Assembly (NCBI RefSeq): GCF_000828575.1
Contig: NZ_AP011952.1
Coordinates: 1,269,001-1,333,000, forward strand
Length of the DNA: 64,000 nt
Source: Methanothermobacter sp. CaT2
Lineage (GTDB): Archaea; Methanobacteriota; Methanobacteria; Methanobacteriales; Methanothermobacteraceae
Direction: 5' to 3'
A program made the translations under genes and the position numbers. This document shows positions 20,443-31,488 of this stretch, piece after piece. How positions within the stretch are numbered: the first letter of the stretch is position 1; each line of letters begins with the position of its first letter. The notes under the pieces were generated by a model. The model was not told where the DNA came from, searched no databases, and saw nothing but the letters and a program-made list of their open reading frames with translations.

Positions 20443-21348
20443 ATGAAGCACCTTCTATCTGTATGTGACATGGATAACGTGGTGGACCTCCTTGACCTCG
20501 CAGATGACTACAAGGAGGGGAAGATCAGGGAAAAGATCCTCAGGGGTAAAACACTTGCCATGATCTTTGAGAAGTCATCAACAAGGACCAGGGTATCCTT
20601 TGAGGTTGGGGCATTCCAGATGGGGGCTCAGCCCCTCTACCTCTCTGCATCGGACCTTCAGCTTGGAAGGGGCGAACCAATAGCGGATACAGCAAGGACC
20701 CTCAGCAGATACGTTGATGGAATAATGATAAGGGCCATAAGTCACTCCGACGTGGTTGAACTTGCAGGCGAGGCATCTGTCCCGGTCATCAATGGTCTGA
20801 CAGACCTGGAACATCCATGCCAGGCCCTGGCCGATATGCAGACCATCAGGGAGAAGCTGGGGGGATTCGATGGAAGGCTGGTTTTTGTGGGTGATGGTAA
20901 CAATGTCTGCCACTCTCTCCTCCTCATAACAGCCACCCTGGGGATGGACATGGATGTTGCCTGCCCCCCCGGCTATGAACCTGACCCCGGCATCAGGGAG
21001 ATGGCAGGGAAAATAGCAGATGAGACAGGTTCACGGATAAGGGTAATTCATGATCCCTCCGAGGCTGTCAGGGGGGCCGACGTGGTTTACACCGATGTCT
21101 GGGTGAGCATGGGATATGAAGACGAGGCTGAGGACCGTTTAGAGGTCTTCAGACCATACCAGGTGAATATGGAGCTCATGGAACTTGCAGCTCCCGAAGC
21201 CATATTCATGCACTGCCTGCCGGCTGTGAGGGGCCAGGAGACAACAGCCGAGGTTATTGACGGTCCCCATTCGGTTGTCTGGGATCAGGCAGAAAACAGG
21301 CTCCATGCCCAGAAGGCCATAATGCACTGGCTCATGGGGGATATATGA
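20443..21348 (+). CDS. argF: Ornithine carbamoyltransferase
   Basis: A 301-residue protein with the carbamoyl-phosphate site SSTRTRVSFEVG, LEHPCQALADMQ, and the ornithine-site HCLPAVRGQE. It converts ornithine and carbamoyl phosphate to citrulline in arginine synthesis. ATG 20443 is preceded by GGAGTTGGGCAG. Downstream of purD in one unit; both pathways draw on carbamoyl-phosphate or glutamine nitrogen, but the pairing may be accidental. Confidence 0.96.
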   Translation: MKHLLSVCDMDNVVDLLDLADDYKEGKIREKILRGKTLAMIFEKSSTRTRVSFEVGAFQMGAQPLYLSASDLQLGRGEPIADTARTLSRYVDGIMIRAISHSDVVELAGEASVPVINGLTDLEHPCQALADMQTIREKLGGFDGRLVFVGDGNNVCHSLLLITATLGMDMDVACPPGYEPDPGIREMAGKIADETGSRIRVIHDPSEAVRGADVVYTDVWVSMGYEDEAEDRLEVFRPYQVNMELMELAAPEAIFMHCLPAVRGQETTAEVIDGPHSVVWDQAENRLHAQKAIMHWLMGDI

Positions 21349-21591
21349 GTTCCACTCAGCAGGTTTATGGGCTTAAAGCTCATTAAAACCTTATCATATT
21401 CATTCAGGACACCAGAATCGTGACGCAGGGTGTATGGCAGGATCATATTCTTACCCCAGAATGCCACTGATGCATGTTTAAAGAAATTTTTCATCCGTCA
21501 ATTAATTAATAGAAAAACCTTAATGATCGTGATCCAGTCCAAAGACTCCAGGCCACTCAAAAAAAATTTTAATGAAGGATCCGAAGTGATC

Positions 21592-23274
21592 CTACATGGT
21601 CTCCGGGGCATGAATTCCCAGGAGATTGAGGGCGTTTCTGAGGGTTTTTCTAACAGAATCAACAAGTCTAAGGCGTGCACCCTCAAAATCAGATCCTATA
21701 ACAGGCGTGGACCTGTAGAAACTGTTGAAGGTATTTGCAAGGTCCTGGGCATACTGTGCCACAGGGTGAACCCTCCTTGCAAGTGCAGATTCTTCAACCA
21801 CCACAGGGAAACGTGCAAGAAGACGGACAAGTTCTCTCTCATCACCTTCGGGCTTCCATCCATCTTCAATATCCTCCTCACCAGTGAATGACGCCTTCTC
21901 AAGGAGTTTACATGCCCTTGCATGGGCGTACTGGATGGATGCACAGCCACGCTCAAAGCTGAGGGCATCATCCCACCGGAATACGATGTGCTTCTCGGGT
22001 GAGAGCCTTGCTATGTAGTACCTTATGGCACCGTTGCCGATGGACTCTGCAATATCATCTGCAACATCATCGGGAAGATCCCGCCGCTTTTTAACCTCAT
22101 GAAGGGCCCTGCTGTGGGCTTCATCCATAAGCTCATCCACGGATATGAACACACCCCTCCTGGTGGACATTGAACCCTCAGGGAGTGTTATGAACTCATA
22201 GAATATGACCTCGGGTCTTTTACCTCCCAGGAGTTCCACTGCAATCCCCACCTGCTCGGCTGCAAGTTTATGGTCCGATCCAAGGACATCGATGATAACA
22301 TCCCCCTCCTCTGACTTCTGGAGGTGGTAGGCTATGTCCCTGGTTGAGTAGAGGGAGGTTCCATCTGACCGTGTGAGCACCAGTTCCTTCTCAAGGCCGA
22401 ATTCCTCAAGGTCGAGGTATAGGACGTCGTTCTCGCCGGTGTAACCGGTTTTTCTGAGGGATTCTATCACCCTGTCAACGGTACCATCCCTTACGAACTG
22501 GCCCTCCCATACGAAGCGGTCGTGGTGAACGTGGAGCCTTTTCATGGTCTCCTCCATCCCGCTGAGGCAGTACTCAACAACCTTCCTGAATAGCTCCTCG
22601 TTCTCCCCTGCCTCATACTTCCTTATTAGTTCATCCACCTCGTCCCTGATCCCTGGATTTTCCTTTAGCCTCTGGTTGACCTCGAAGTAGAGTTTACCTA
22701 CCCTGTGGTCCATCTTATCCCCGGGGTAGTCCTCAAGGTCTCCATCAAGGTTCAGCAGGCCCCAGACTATCATGGCGATCTGTCTACCCATGTCATTAAC
22801 ATAGTACTGGGTTTCGACGTCGTAGCCAGCCATCCTCAGTATCCTTGCAAGGGAATCCCCTATGATGGCGTTCCTTATATGGCCTATGTGAAGGGGACCG
22901 TTGGGGTTGGCCGAGGTGTGTTCCAGGATCACCCTCTCATCCCTGGGGGGATGTGAACCGTAGTCATCCTGGATGGACTCCAGTAGTCTGCTGGAGAATC
23001 TGCCGTAATCGACGAAAAAGTTGATGTAGGGCCCCTTGGATTCAATGGTCTCAAATATTTCAGGGGTTTCTATCACAGACATTATATCCGCCGTTATTTC
23101 AATGGGGGCCCTTCTGAGTTTACCTGCAAGTTCGAAGGATACTGTGGATGCAAGGTCCCCGAGCTGGGGGTTTGGTGGTTCCTCCAGTTTTATTTCAGGG
23201 GGTACCTTTATACCGAGCTTTTCAAGTGCCGCTGTTATTGAATCCCTAGCCTCTTTTTCAATGTACCTGAACAT
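21592..23274 (-). CDS. argS: Arginyl-tRNA synthetase
   Basis: A 560-residue class I synthetase: N-terminal additional domain, [18 protein letters not shown] (HIGH signature), [15 protein letters not shown] in the KMSKS-like region, and a C-terminal DALR anticodon-binding domain ending near [13 protein letters not shown]. The strict KMSK sequence is replaced by SMSTRRG, which is common in ArgRS. The gene is convergent with argF across a 243-bp gap in which I see no gene. Signal peptidase lies 17 bases upstream on the same strand. Confidence 0.96.
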   Translation of the reverse strand: MFRYIEKEARDSITAALEKLGIKVPPEIKLEEPPNPQLGDLASTVSFELAGKLRRAPIEITADIMSVIETPEIFETIESKGPYINFFVDYGRFSSRLLESIQDDYGSHPPRDERVILEHTSANPNGPLHIGHIRNAIIGDSLARILRMAGYDVETQYYVNDMGRQIAMIVWGLLNLDGDLEDYPGDKMDHRVGKLYFEVNQRLKENPGIRDEVDELIRKYEAGENEELFRKVVEYCLSGMEETMKRLHVHHDRFVWEGQFVRDGTVDRVIESLRKTGYTGENDVLYLDLEEFGLEKELVLTRSDGTSLYSTRDIAYHLQKSEEGDVIIDVLGSDHKLAAEQVGIAVELLGGKRPEVIFYEFITLPEGSMSTRRGVFISVDELMDEAHSRALHEVKKRRDLPDDVADDIAESIGNGAIRYYIARLSPEKHIVFRWDDALSFERGCASIQYAHARACKLLEKASFTGEEDIEDGWKPEGDERELVRLLARFPVVVEESALARRVHPVAQYAQDLANTFNSFYRSTPVIGSDFEGARLRLVDSVRKTLRNALNLLGIHAPETM

Positions 23275-23291
23275 CTCTTCACCTGCCTTAT

Positions 23292-23726
23292 TCAGAGTCC
23301 CTTAAGCCAGAGTGTTATGTATCCAACCCTAGGTATCATGAGGGGCTGTGAACCCACCGTCAGCACCCTCGCCTCAACCTGTGATGGATAGACAGGGGCC
23401 GGGTCCGGGTCCTGGTTGTTATCACCCTTTGTGATGTAATATCTGGCCCCGTTTCTGTCAGTCTCAACGCCTATGACCCGGTGTATCACGGGTTCAGGGA
23501 ACCAGGTGGCGTCATAGATGATTATGTCACCCTTTCTGATGCTTTCAGGGTCCATCTCCTGGACCCCGAAGAAGCTGGTCTTCTCGATTATGACGATGTC
23601 TCCACGGTAGAAGACGGGTTCCATGCTCCCTGATACAACCACGTTCATGTGCTGGGAGGCAACCACTGCCAGCACAAGTAGAAGGAGGTACGCGGCTGCC
23701 TCAATTACTTCGCGTCTGTCGTTCAT
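23292..23726 (-). CDS. Signal peptidase I, archaeal (ER) type
   Basis: A 144-residue protein with one N-terminal membrane helix (~9-27), the catalytic serine in [10 protein letters not shown] and the histidine in PVIHRVIGV (archaeal Ser-His type, not bacterial Ser-Lys), then [10 protein letters not shown]. It removes signal peptides from secreted proteins such as the DUF11 protein in this window. It sits between ilvD and argS on the minus strand; close spacing suggests one transcript. Confidence 0.93.
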   Translation of the reverse strand: MNDRREVIEAAAYLLLLVLAVVASQHMNVVVSGSMEPVFYRGDIVIIEKTSFFGVQEMDPESIRKGDIIIYDATWFPEPVIHRVIGVETDRNGARYYITKGDNNQDPDPAPVYPSQVEARVLTVGSQPLMIPRVGYITLWLKGL

Positions 23727-23734
23727 ATGGACAC

Positions 23735-25384
23735 CTATCTGAGTACTGCACCTGTATCTGCGGATCCTGCCAGTTTACGGTAACGTGCAAGCCATCCCTT
23801 AACACTGCGGCGGGGTTTAACTGCACTCTGGAGTCTCTCCTCAATTTCCCGGGGACTAAGGTCAACCTCAAGTTTTCTTGAGGGTATATCTATTCTGATG
23901 ATGTCCCCATCATTCACCGCGGCAAGGGGACCGTCCTCCATGGCTTCAGGCGATACATGGCCAACGCAGGGTCCCCTTGTACCACCTGAGAACCTTCCAT
24001 CGGTTATAAGGGCGACCCTTTCAAGGCCCATGCCTGCAATCGCAGATGTCGGGTTGAGCATCTCCCTCATGCCGGGTCCTCCCTTGGGCCCCTCGTAGCG
24101 TATGACGATCACATCACCCTCATCTATCCTGCCACCGAATATGGCCTCCACGCATTCATCTTCACTGTTAAAGACCTTCGCAGGACCCTCATGAACCATC
24201 ATGTCCTCTGCAACGGCTCCCTGTTTCACGACCGATCCCCGGGGCGCCAGGTTACCCCTGAGTATTGCAAGACCGCCCTCACTGTGGACTGGACTGTCAA
24301 GGGGCCTTATGACGTCCCTGTGTCCTACCTTCACATTCTCAATGTTCTCCTGGACTGTTCTGCCTGTGCATGTTACACATTCCCTGTTTATATGGTCCTC
24401 CAGGGTTTTTAAGACGGCGGGTATCCCGCCTGCCCGGTCAAGGTCCAGCATCATGTGTTCACCTGCCGGGGAGATTGATGCTATGTGGGGTATTACCCTG
24501 CTCAGCTCATCAAAGAGGTCCAGGTTGATGTTGAGTCCATCGATTTCAGCTGCGATGGCCGGGATGTGGAGTGTGGTGTTTGTTGAACCCCCCAGGGCGA
24601 GGTCAACCATAACCGCATTCTCAAAGGCCTCCTGGCTCATTATCATGGTTGGCTTCAGATTTTCCTGCACCATTTCAACTATCCTCTTACCTGAGAGCCT
24701 TGCAATCTGCCTCTTACGTGAGCTTACGGCGTGGGCGGTTGCACAGCCAGGGAGGCTCATGCCCAGGGCCTCCGTCAGGCATGCCATGGTGTTGGCTGTG
24801 AATAGACCCGCACAGGATCCTGGCCCCGGGCAGGCGCATCTTTCGAGTTCTTCCAGTTCATCCTCTGACATCTCACCTGCGCTGACTGCTCCAACACCCT
24901 CATAAACGTTTATGAGGTCCACCTTTCTTCCCTTAAATTCTCCAGGGAGCATTGGCCCGCCGGTCACGACTATGGCCGGTATGTCAAGTCTGGCCGCTGC
25001 CATGAGCATCCCCGGGACTATCTTGTCACAGGTTGGAAGCAGCACCAGCCCGTCAAGGGCATGGGCCATCGCCATGCTCTCCACGGTGTCTGCAACTATC
25101 TCCCTTGATGCCAGGGAGTACTTCATCCCGTCGTGGTTCATGGCTATTCCATCACATATCGCCATGGTGTTGAATTCAAATGCGACACCCCCCGCAGCAT
25201 TCACACCCTCCTTAACAGCCTCTGCAAGTTCCCTCAGGTGGATGTGGCCGGGAACTATGTCAGTGTAACTGTTGGCTATACCTATGAATGGTTTCTCGAA
25301 GTCATCATCTGTCAGGCCGCAGGCCCTCAGGAGGGATCGGTGGGGCGCCCTCTGGATTCCCCTCTTTATTGTATCACTCTTCAT
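23735..25384 (-). CDS. ilvD: Dihydroxy-acid dehydratase
   Basis: A 549-residue IlvD/Edd family enzyme with FeS-binding cysteines in PTCDKIVPG and [16 protein letters not shown], plus C-terminal [19 protein letters not shown]. It dehydrates dihydroxy acids to 2-oxo acids in branched-chain amino acid synthesis. It is not in the ilvBNC operon; its promoter is shared divergently with the MgtC-like gene across an 84-bp AT-rich gap. Confidence 0.97.
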   Translation of the reverse strand: MKSDTIKRGIQRAPHRSLLRACGLTDDDFEKPFIGIANSYTDIVPGHIHLRELAEAVKEGVNAAGGVAFEFNTMAICDGIAMNHDGMKYSLASREIVADTVESMAMAHALDGLVLLPTCDKIVPGMLMAAARLDIPAIVVTGGPMLPGEFKGRKVDLINVYEGVGAVSAGEMSEDELEELERCACPGPGSCAGLFTANTMACLTEALGMSLPGCATAHAVSSRKRQIARLSGKRIVEMVQENLKPTMIMSQEAFENAVMVDLALGGSTNTTLHIPAIAAEIDGLNINLDLFDELSRVIPHIASISPAGEHMMLDLDRAGGIPAVLKTLEDHINRECVTCTGRTVQENIENVKVGHRDVIRPLDSPVHSEGGLAILRGNLAPRGSVVKQGAVAEDMMVHEGPAKVFNSEDECVEAIFGGRIDEGDVIVIRYEGPKGGPGMREMLNPTSAIAGMGLERVALITDGRFSGGTRGPCVGHVSPEAMEDGPLAAVNDGDIIRIDIPSRKLEVDLSPREIEERLQSAVKPRRSVKGWLARYRKLAGSADTGAVLR

Positions 25385-25468
25385 GGAATCACCATTATTA
25401 TCATCAACCCGATTATTATTAAATATTGGGGGATAATTAATATTAAAGTTACTGCCATATATTATAAC

Positions 25469-26698
25469 ATGGACTTCCCGGTAATTAAGTTTTTGATAGC
25501 TCTTGCAATAGGTGCGCTGGTGGGTATTGAGAGGGAGCGGCGGATCAAGAGGACAGAATTTGCAGGTATAAGGACCTTCATGCTCATATCACTTGTAGGG
25601 GCACTGTCAGCCTATCTTTCAGGAAAGTTTTTTCTGGCGTTCCCTGTGGCATTCCTTGGGATCATCCTCCTCATAGTCGTAAGTTACACAGCAAGCACCA
25701 GGGAGGGCGGTGATATCGGGGTAACCGGGGAGGTGGCTGCCCTTGTCACATTTCTCCTGGGGGCAATGTGTGTTGCATATGACTACCGGCTGGCGGTGAT
25801 GCTCTCAATCATAGTAACGGCCATTCTGGCCCTGAAGAGGTACATACACGTTGCAGTGAGGAGGATAAGTGAGAGGGAGATGATAGACACCATAAAGTTC
25901 CTGATAATAGCCTTCGTAATCCTCCCCCTCCTTCCTGACACCGCAACTGGCCCCTGGGGTGTCTTCAATCCCTACCAGGTCTGGCTCATGGTGGTTTTCA
26001 TATCTGCAATAAGTTATGCTGGATACATAGCCATGAAAATAGCCGGACCCGAAAGGGGCCTTGGGGCTACAGGGATCATAGGGGGCCTGGTTTCAAGTAC
26101 TGCAGTTGTAACTGCAATGGCAGGGAGGGTGAGGGATTCGGAGGACCTTATGGGACCAGCGGTATTCGCGGCGGTCATTTCAAGTTCCATGATGTTCTTC
26201 AGGATACTGCTGGAGGTCTCAGTTGTTAACTCCTCACTTGTGGGTTATGTGGCCCCTCCCATGCTTGCAATGGGTGTTCTGGGTGTTATGCTTGCAGCCA
26301 TGTTCATGAGGTCATCATCAGGGATCGATTCAGACATCAAGATTGAAAATCCCTTCTCTGTCAAACCAGCCCTAATATTCGGGGCCCTATTCCTTGCAAT
26401 ACTCTTCATATCAAAGGCTGCCAGCGTCTATCTTGGCCGTGGGGGTGTACTTGTGGCCAGTGTGATCTCAGGTGTTGCTGATGTTGATGCAATAACTGTG
26501 AGCATGTCAATCCTTGCAGCAGGGGGCTCCATCTCACAATCAACTGCTGCAGCCGCCATAACACTGGCGGGGGTCTCAAACACCCTGATAAAGGGGGGAA
26601 TAGCCCTTGTTCTTGGAACAAAAAAATTCGGGAAAAGGGTGGGGACCCTTTTCGTTGCAATCATAACAGCCGGGTTGCTGGCTGTTCTCTTAACATAG
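25469..26698 (+). CDS. MgtC/SapB-type N-terminal domain plus DUF4010 membrane protein
   Basis: A 409-residue polytopic protein. The N-terminus ([38 protein letters not shown]) is MgtC/SapB-like. The rest matches DUF4010, with [24 protein letters not shown] and a final [13 protein letters not shown]. About 11-12 helices are expected. A role in Mg2+ or membrane homeostasis is suspected for the family but unproven. The frame is open upstream through the divergent ilvD, so the ATG at 25469 is chosen from the MgtC N-terminus; no ribosome site is visible, suggesting a leaderless mRNA. Confidence 0.8.
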   Translation: MDFPVIKFLIALAIGALVGIERERRIKRTEFAGIRTFMLISLVGALSAYLSGKFFLAFPVAFLGIILLIVVSYTASTREGGDIGVTGEVAALVTFLLGAMCVAYDYRLAVMLSIIVTAILALKRYIHVAVRRISEREMIDTIKFLIIAFVILPLLPDTATGPWGVFNPYQVWLMVVFISAISYAGYIAMKIAGPERGLGATGIIGGLVSSTAVVTAMAGRVRDSEDLMGPAVFAAVISSSMMFFRILLEVSVVNSSLVGYVAPPMLAMGVLGVMLAAMFMRSSSGIDSDIKIENPFSVKPALIFGALFLAILFISKAASVYLGRGGVLVASVISGVADVDAITVSMSILAAGGSISQSTAAAAITLAGVSNTLIKGGIALVLGTKKFGKRVGTLFVAIITAGLLAVLLT

Positions 26699-26735
26699 AT
26701 CAGGAGACTGGTTGTTGCTGTTTTATTGACCTGGA

Positions 26736-27032
26736 TCAGGACCTTATCATGGTGAGGAGCATCTTGAAGGGTTTCACCGCCATCACGGCGTGGGGCTTTT
26801 CTGCAGGCATGATTATCATCTCACCTGCAACCAGGCGGTGCTTCTCTCCGCTTATGGTGACTTCGGCCTCACCATCAATGACCTGTACCATGGCATCGAA
26901 GGGGGCGGTGTGTTCACTGAGGCCCTGACCCCTGTCAAAGGCAAAGAGGGTAACTGTACCTGTCTCTTTGCGGATTATCTCCCTGCTGACCACCGAGTCG
27001 TCCTGGTAATCGATGAGGTTGCTGATCTTCAT
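26736..27032 (-). CDS. Small cupin-domain protein
   Basis: A 98-residue single-domain cupin: FDRGQGLSEHTAPFDAMVQVIDGEAEV (motif 1, only one histidine) and HRLVAGEMIIMPAEKPHAVMA (motif 2). Such proteins bind a metal or small ligand; function is unassigned. It lies 26 bases after the rubredoxin-Hcp gene on the same strand, so it may act with it in stress defence. An in-frame GTG adjoins the ATG at 27032. Confidence 0.8.
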   Translation of the reverse strand: MKISNLIDYQDDSVVSREIIRKETGTVTLFAFDRGQGLSEHTAPFDAMVQVIDGEAEVTISGEKHRLVAGEMIIMPAEKPHAVMAVKPFKMLLTMIRS

Positions 27033-27058
27033 CACCTTTCCTGTGAGATCCAGTTAAA

Positions 27059-28534
27059 TCACCCCAGTATCTTCCTGATATCCTCTTCAGGGTCACCTAT
27101 TGGTGTGAGGTCATAGTTATCAACCAGGAACTTCACTATGTCCTCGTTGGCCCAGCCAGGCAGGATTGGACCGATGTACATGCCCTTGAGGTCCAGTGAT
27201 AGGAGGCTCCAGAGTATGGCGGCTGCCTTCTGTTCCATCCAGCTGAGGATTATGCTGAGTGGCAGCTCATTTATATCCATCTGGAAGAGGTTGCTGAGGG
27301 CCTCAACGAGTTCAACTGCCACTATGGCATCGTTGCACTGCCCGAGGTCTATGAGCCTGGGAACCCCCTCGATGTCACCCAGGTCCATGGAGTTGAACCG
27401 GTACTTTCCACAGGCCAGTGTAAGGACAACGGTGTCCTCTGGCAGTTTTCTCACGAATTCGGTGTAGTATTTTGCCCTGGGGAGGGGGGAGTCACAGCCA
27501 CCCACAAGGAAGAATCTCCTTATCTTACCATCCTCAACCAGCTCCCTGATCTTATCTGCCAGTGAAAGTATGGTTGATAACCCGAATCCTGTTGTGAGGG
27601 TCGTGGCATCCTCTTCACTGAGTGGGGGTAGTTCAAGGGCCTTATCTATGAGGGGACTGAAGTCATAGCCCTCCAGGTGTTCAACTCCGGGCAGGGCTGC
27701 AACACCACAGGTGAACATGCGATCCCTGTAATCATCGCGGGGAAGCAGGACACAGTTAGATGTTCCAAGTATGGCAGCAGTGTAGCGTGAGAAGGTGTCC
27801 TTCTGGTCGAACCATGGGCCTCCGAGCTGGCCGGCAAGATGGGGGTACTTCCTGAGTCCAGGGTAGCCATGGGCTGGCAGGAGCTCTGAATGGGTGTAGA
27901 CGTTTATGCCGGTACCCTCGGTCTGCTTCAGAAGCTCCTCGAGGGCCCTGAGGCTGTGGCCGGTTGCGATTATGGCGGGACCTTCAAGGGCCCCCACCCT
28001 AACCTCGGTGGGCTCGGGTTCCCCGTAGGTGTCAATGTGGGCCTTCTTCAGGAGCTTCATGGTCCTGATGTTCATCTCACCTGCTTCAAGGGCAAGGTCT
28101 ATGAATTCCCCGGCATCGAAGTTAACGTTTGTGAGGGTTGAATAGAATCCCCTCTCAAGGAAGGCGTCCACCTCCTCATCAGTGTATCCGAGTTCCCTGG
28201 CATGGTAGAGATAGGCTGAAATTCCCTTTATTGCGAATAGAAGGTTGTCCTGGAGTCTGGCAACTGTTGGTTCCTTTCCACAGACTCCCCTGATTGTGCA
28301 GGCCCTTCCACGGACGGTCTGGGAGCACTGATAACAGAACATGTCTATATCCTCGGGTCGCACCCGTTTTATTTCACCCCGGAGGGGTTCAAACTGGTCC
28401 TTGCCCACGTTGCACACAGGGCAGAGCCAGTCATCCGGAAGTTCCTCAAAGGGTGTCCCGGGTTCTATACCTGAGCGGGGGTCACCCACCTCCGGATCAT
28501 ATATGTAGTCACATACCTTGCAGCGGTACTTCAT
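27059..28534 (-). CDS. Rubredoxin-hybrid cluster protein (Hcp) fusion
   Basis: A 491-residue protein. Residues ~1-50 are a complete rubredoxin ([12 protein letters not shown] ... [15 protein letters not shown]). After a linker of ~15 residues, [22 protein letters not shown] gives the N-terminal FeS cluster of Hcp, followed by the hybrid-cluster ligands (including [25 protein letters not shown] and LACGKYRFN). Hcp reduces hydroxylamine in vitro and is linked to NO and oxidative stress; a fused rubredoxin would supply electrons. The frame is continuous with no stop between the domains. GGTGATTGAAA precedes ATG 28534. A TrmB-type regulator is divergent, and a cupin follows. Confidence 0.92.
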   Translation of the reverse strand: MKYRCKVCDYIYDPEVGDPRSGIEPGTPFEELPDDWLCPVCNVGKDQFEPLRGEIKRVRPEDIDMFCYQCSQTVRGRACTIRGVCGKEPTVARLQDNLLFAIKGISAYLYHARELGYTDEEVDAFLERGFYSTLTNVNFDAGEFIDLALEAGEMNIRTMKLLKKAHIDTYGEPEPTEVRVGALEGPAIIATGHSLRALEELLKQTEGTGINVYTHSELLPAHGYPGLRKYPHLAGQLGGPWFDQKDTFSRYTAAILGTSNCVLLPRDDYRDRMFTCGVAALPGVEHLEGYDFSPLIDKALELPPLSEEDATTLTTGFGLSTILSLADKIRELVEDGKIRRFFLVGGCDSPLPRAKYYTEFVRKLPEDTVVLTLACGKYRFNSMDLGDIEGVPRLIDLGQCNDAIVAVELVEALSNLFQMDINELPLSIILSWMEQKAAAILWSLLSLDLKGMYIGPILPGWANEDIVKFLVDNYDLTPIGDPEEDIRKILG

Positions 28535-28655
28535 TTTCAATCACCATATTAAAAACTGGCAGTAAATTATATATAATTTTTGTCACTATTTCAGTATAAA
28601 ATGTAACAGATAGATGGGGAGGGGACTCCAGGGATATAACGAGTGAGGTGTGTTT

Positions 28656-29393
28656 ATGGATAGAGGTGTTAATGAAGCCCTGAAGATCATGGGTCTGACA
28701 GATTATCAGGCCTCAGCCTACACTGCAATGGTCACGCTGGTATCTGCCAGGGCAGTGGAGGTTGCCGAGGTCTCGGGCATTCCAAGATCAAGGGTCTATG
28801 AGGTCCTGAGGCAGCTCTCAGACAGGGGCTTCGTGGAGGTTGAGAGGGGTAAACCCATGAGGTACCATGTGGTGCCACCCTCAGAGGTGTTCAGGAGGGA
28901 GAAGGGTAGGATCATCAAAAAACTTGATGAGGCCATGTCCAGGCTTACCGAAATCTATGAGGACAGGGTTGCCAGGGTACCGACACCTGTATGGCTCATC
29001 CATGGACAGGAGAAGATTGTGAAGAAGGAACTGGAGATAATATCCCGTTCAAGGAAGGAACTCAAGATGAGGATGGGCTTCATATTCAGGGATGAAATAA
29101 AGGCACTCCGCCCGGCCCTTGATAGAATAACCGATCGTGGAGTTGAGGTGAGGATCATGGCCAGGGATGTAATTGATGTACCCGGTGAGGTTGAGGTGAG
29201 GAGAATACCCCCTGTCAGGATGCTTGTCCGGGATTCACAGGAGATGATGTGGATATTCTCACGCTTCACACCCGATGGTGCACCCATCCCTGAAACCGCC
29301 ATCGGGATATGGAACCAGTACCCTGAGATCGCAGAGAACTATGCCAGGATATTCGACACGGTATGGAAGGGGGGTGCCGGGAGGTCACCTTAA
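28656..29393 (+). CDS. TrmB-family transcriptional regulator
   Basis: A 245-residue protein: N-terminal winged helix (LGLTDYQASAYTAMVTL-like start, SARAVEVAEVSGIPRSRVYEVLRQLSDRGFVEVERGKPMRY), a coiled-coil linker (KGRIIKKLDEAMSRLTEIYE), and a C-terminal effector-like domain. TrmB regulators in archaea often respond to sugars, but many control stress or redox genes. It is divergent from the rubredoxin-Hcp gene across 121 bp, so hcp is the likely target. ATG 28656 follows GAGGTG with a 5-base spacer. Confidence 0.88.
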   Translation: MDRGVNEALKIMGLTDYQASAYTAMVTLVSARAVEVAEVSGIPRSRVYEVLRQLSDRGFVEVERGKPMRYHVVPPSEVFRREKGRIIKKLDEAMSRLTEIYEDRVARVPTPVWLIHGQEKIVKKELEIISRSRKELKMRMGFIFRDEIKALRPALDRITDRGVEVRIMARDVIDVPGEVEVRRIPPVRMLVRDSQEMMWIFSRFTPDGAPIPETAIGIWNQYPEIAENYARIFDTVWKGGAGRSP

Positions 29394-29585
29394 GATCCTT
29401 TCAATCGCAGAGACAGGACATTTCCATTTCAATCAGCACAGAATGTACCTCATTGAAGAGGTTCAGGAGATCCCTTAAGGGTCATCATCTGAACATTACT
29501 AGGGGTTTAAAGATCCACCGGAGCAATATTTAAAAACCCTCACCTTAAAAACAATAACATTAGTTATTCTTACCAAGGTGATGGC

Positions 29586-31403
29586 ATGAGGATACTGTTA
29601 ATTCACTCTGATTACTTGAAATACGAGACAAAGAATAAAACAGGGATAGCAGAGGAAATCCCTGAAGATAAGATGCAGGGAGATTTCAGGGAGTCCCTGG
29701 TGGTTTTCACAGCAGTGGAGGCTGAAGATGAGGATAACCCTGAATCAGTAATTGAAAACGCGGTTAATGAAATAATAAAGGTTTTCAATGACGTTAAGGC
29801 AGAGAACGTCGTGATATACCCTTACGCACACCTCAGCTCCTCGCTCAGCTCCCCCAAAACAGCGGTGGAGGTCCTTGAGGGAATGGAATCAGCCCTCCGC
29901 AGCGAGGGTGTTGATGTCTCAAGGGTTCCTTTCGGGTGGTATAAGGCCTTCAAGATATCCTGCAAGGGTCACCCACTATCAGAGCTATCAAGGAGCATAA
30001 GGCCACAGCCCCCAAAGGTGGAGGAGGAGAGCGAGGAATCCGAGTGGTTCATACTCCACAGGGGAGAGACGGTTAAACCCGGAGACTTCGAGTTCAAAAA
30101 CAGGGATCTTGAGAACCTGGTGAAATATGAGCTTGGCGAACTTGAATCCTCTGGTGAAGAACCACCACACGTTAGACTCATGAGGGAGAAGGGACTTGCA
30201 GACTATGAGCCATCAGCAGACGTTGGACACCTCCGGTGGTACCCCAGGGGAAGGCTGATAAGGGACCTTCTTGCAGACTACGTCTACATGCTTGTCACCA
30301 GTGAGGGGGCAATGCCAGTTGAGACACCCATAATGTATGACCTCGAGGACGAGGCAATCAGGGTACATGCAGAGAAGTTCGGTGAAAGACAGTACAGGAT
30401 GAAGAACAGGAAGGAACTCATGCTGAGATACGCCTGCTGTTTCGGAGCCTTCAGGATCCTTTCAGACTCCTTCCTGACGTGGAAGAACCTGCCTGCATCC
30501 ATATATGAACTCTCGACCTACAGCTTCCGGCTTGAAAAGAAGGGCGAGGTGGTTGGTCTTAAGAGGCTCAGGGGCTTTACAATGCCGGATCTCCACACGG
30601 TATGTGCTGACCTTGATCAGTCCCTTGAGGAATTCGCCAGGCAGGTCGAGATGTGCATGAGGACCGGCCAGGACCTCCAGGTGAACTATGAGGTCATATT
30701 CAGGGCCACGGCTGACTTCTATGAGGAGTACAGGGAATGGGTACATGAAGTAGCGGATAAAATCGGAAAACCAGTGCTCCTGGAGATACTCCCCTCAAGG
30801 AAGCACTACTGGATTGCCAAGATGGACTTCGCAGCCATAGACTACCTTGGAAGACCGATAGAGAATCCAACAGTTCAGATTGACGTTGAAAGCGGTGAGA
30901 GGTTCGGGATAACCTATGTTAACAGTGATGAGGAGGAGGTAAACCCAATAATCCTCCACTGCAGTCCAACAGGCAGCATTGAGAGGGTCATATGCAGCCT
31001 TCTTGAGAAGACGGCCATTGAAATGGATGAAAAACCACCTATGCTGCCCTTGTGGCTCTCACCCACCCAGGTACGTGTGCTTCCAATTGCAGAGCGCCAC
31101 ATGGAATATGCCAGTGACCTGGTATCAGAACTTATCGCAGCTGACGTAAGGGCTGACCTGGATGACCGATCAGAGACCCTCGGAAAGAAGATAAGGAATG
31201 CGGCCCAGGACTGGGTCCCCTACGTTGTTGTTATAGGTGACAGTGAAATGGAGGGCAAACTCACGGTCAATGTGAGGGAAACAGGTGAAAAGCTTCAGAT
31301 GGGCCTGGATGAACTCATAGAACGTATAAGGGCTGAAACAGAGGGCATGCCCTTCAGAAGACTGCCGCTACCGGTTAAACTATCCGAGAGGATAAACTTC
31401 TAA
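29586..31403 (+). CDS. thrS: Threonyl-tRNA synthetase, archaeal type
   Basis: A 605-residue class II synthetase with the archaeal N-terminal editing domain ([21 protein letters not shown]-aminoacyl-tRNA deacylase-like, residues ~1-140), the catalytic core ([14 protein letters not shown], motif 2 region; [15 protein letters not shown] near motif 3), and a C-terminal anticodon-binding domain from ~residue 490. The editing domain removes serine from tRNA-Thr. AAGGTGATGGC precedes the ATG. A T8 run at 31407-31414 after the stop is a likely terminator. Confidence 0.96.
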
Positions 31404-31406
31404 TAA

Positions 31407-31414
31407 TTTTTTTT
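31407..31414 (+). terminator. T-tract terminator after thrS
   Basis: Eight consecutive T residues a few bases after the thrS stop, the usual archaeal U-tract type of terminator. No stable hairpin is needed. Confidence 0.5.
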
Positions 31415-31420
31415 AATCTG

Positions 31421-31469
31421 ATAACTTATAACTTATCACATATACTTTATAAGTTATAAATTATAACTT
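31421..31469. promoter_or_regulatory. Array of AAGTTATAA/TTATAACTT half-sites in the parA promoter
   Basis: Contains ATAACTTATAACTTAT (31421-31436) and a near-perfect palindrome AAGTTATAA-A-TTATAACTT (31451-31469). TTTATAAG at the second site is also a plausible TATA box, about 40 bases before the parA ATG, so a binding protein would control parA directly. The motif matches those at 360, 8345 and 50758. Confidence 0.65.
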
Positions 31470-31488
31470 AGATCCAGCAGGTGATGAG

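Noticed and set aside
21430-21891. 153-codon open frame after argF
   Set aside because: Mostly antisense to argS, with no ribosome site or recognisable domain; the 21349-21591 gap looks empty.
24201-24905. 234-codon open frame on the plus strand
   Set aside because: Lies antisense within ilvD, whose motifs are intact; its product has Ser/Pro-rich shadow composition and no ribosome site.
25133-25468. Extended N-terminus for the MgtC-like protein
   Set aside because: The extension overlaps ilvD on the other strand and lacks family similarity; the natural MgtC start is at 25469.
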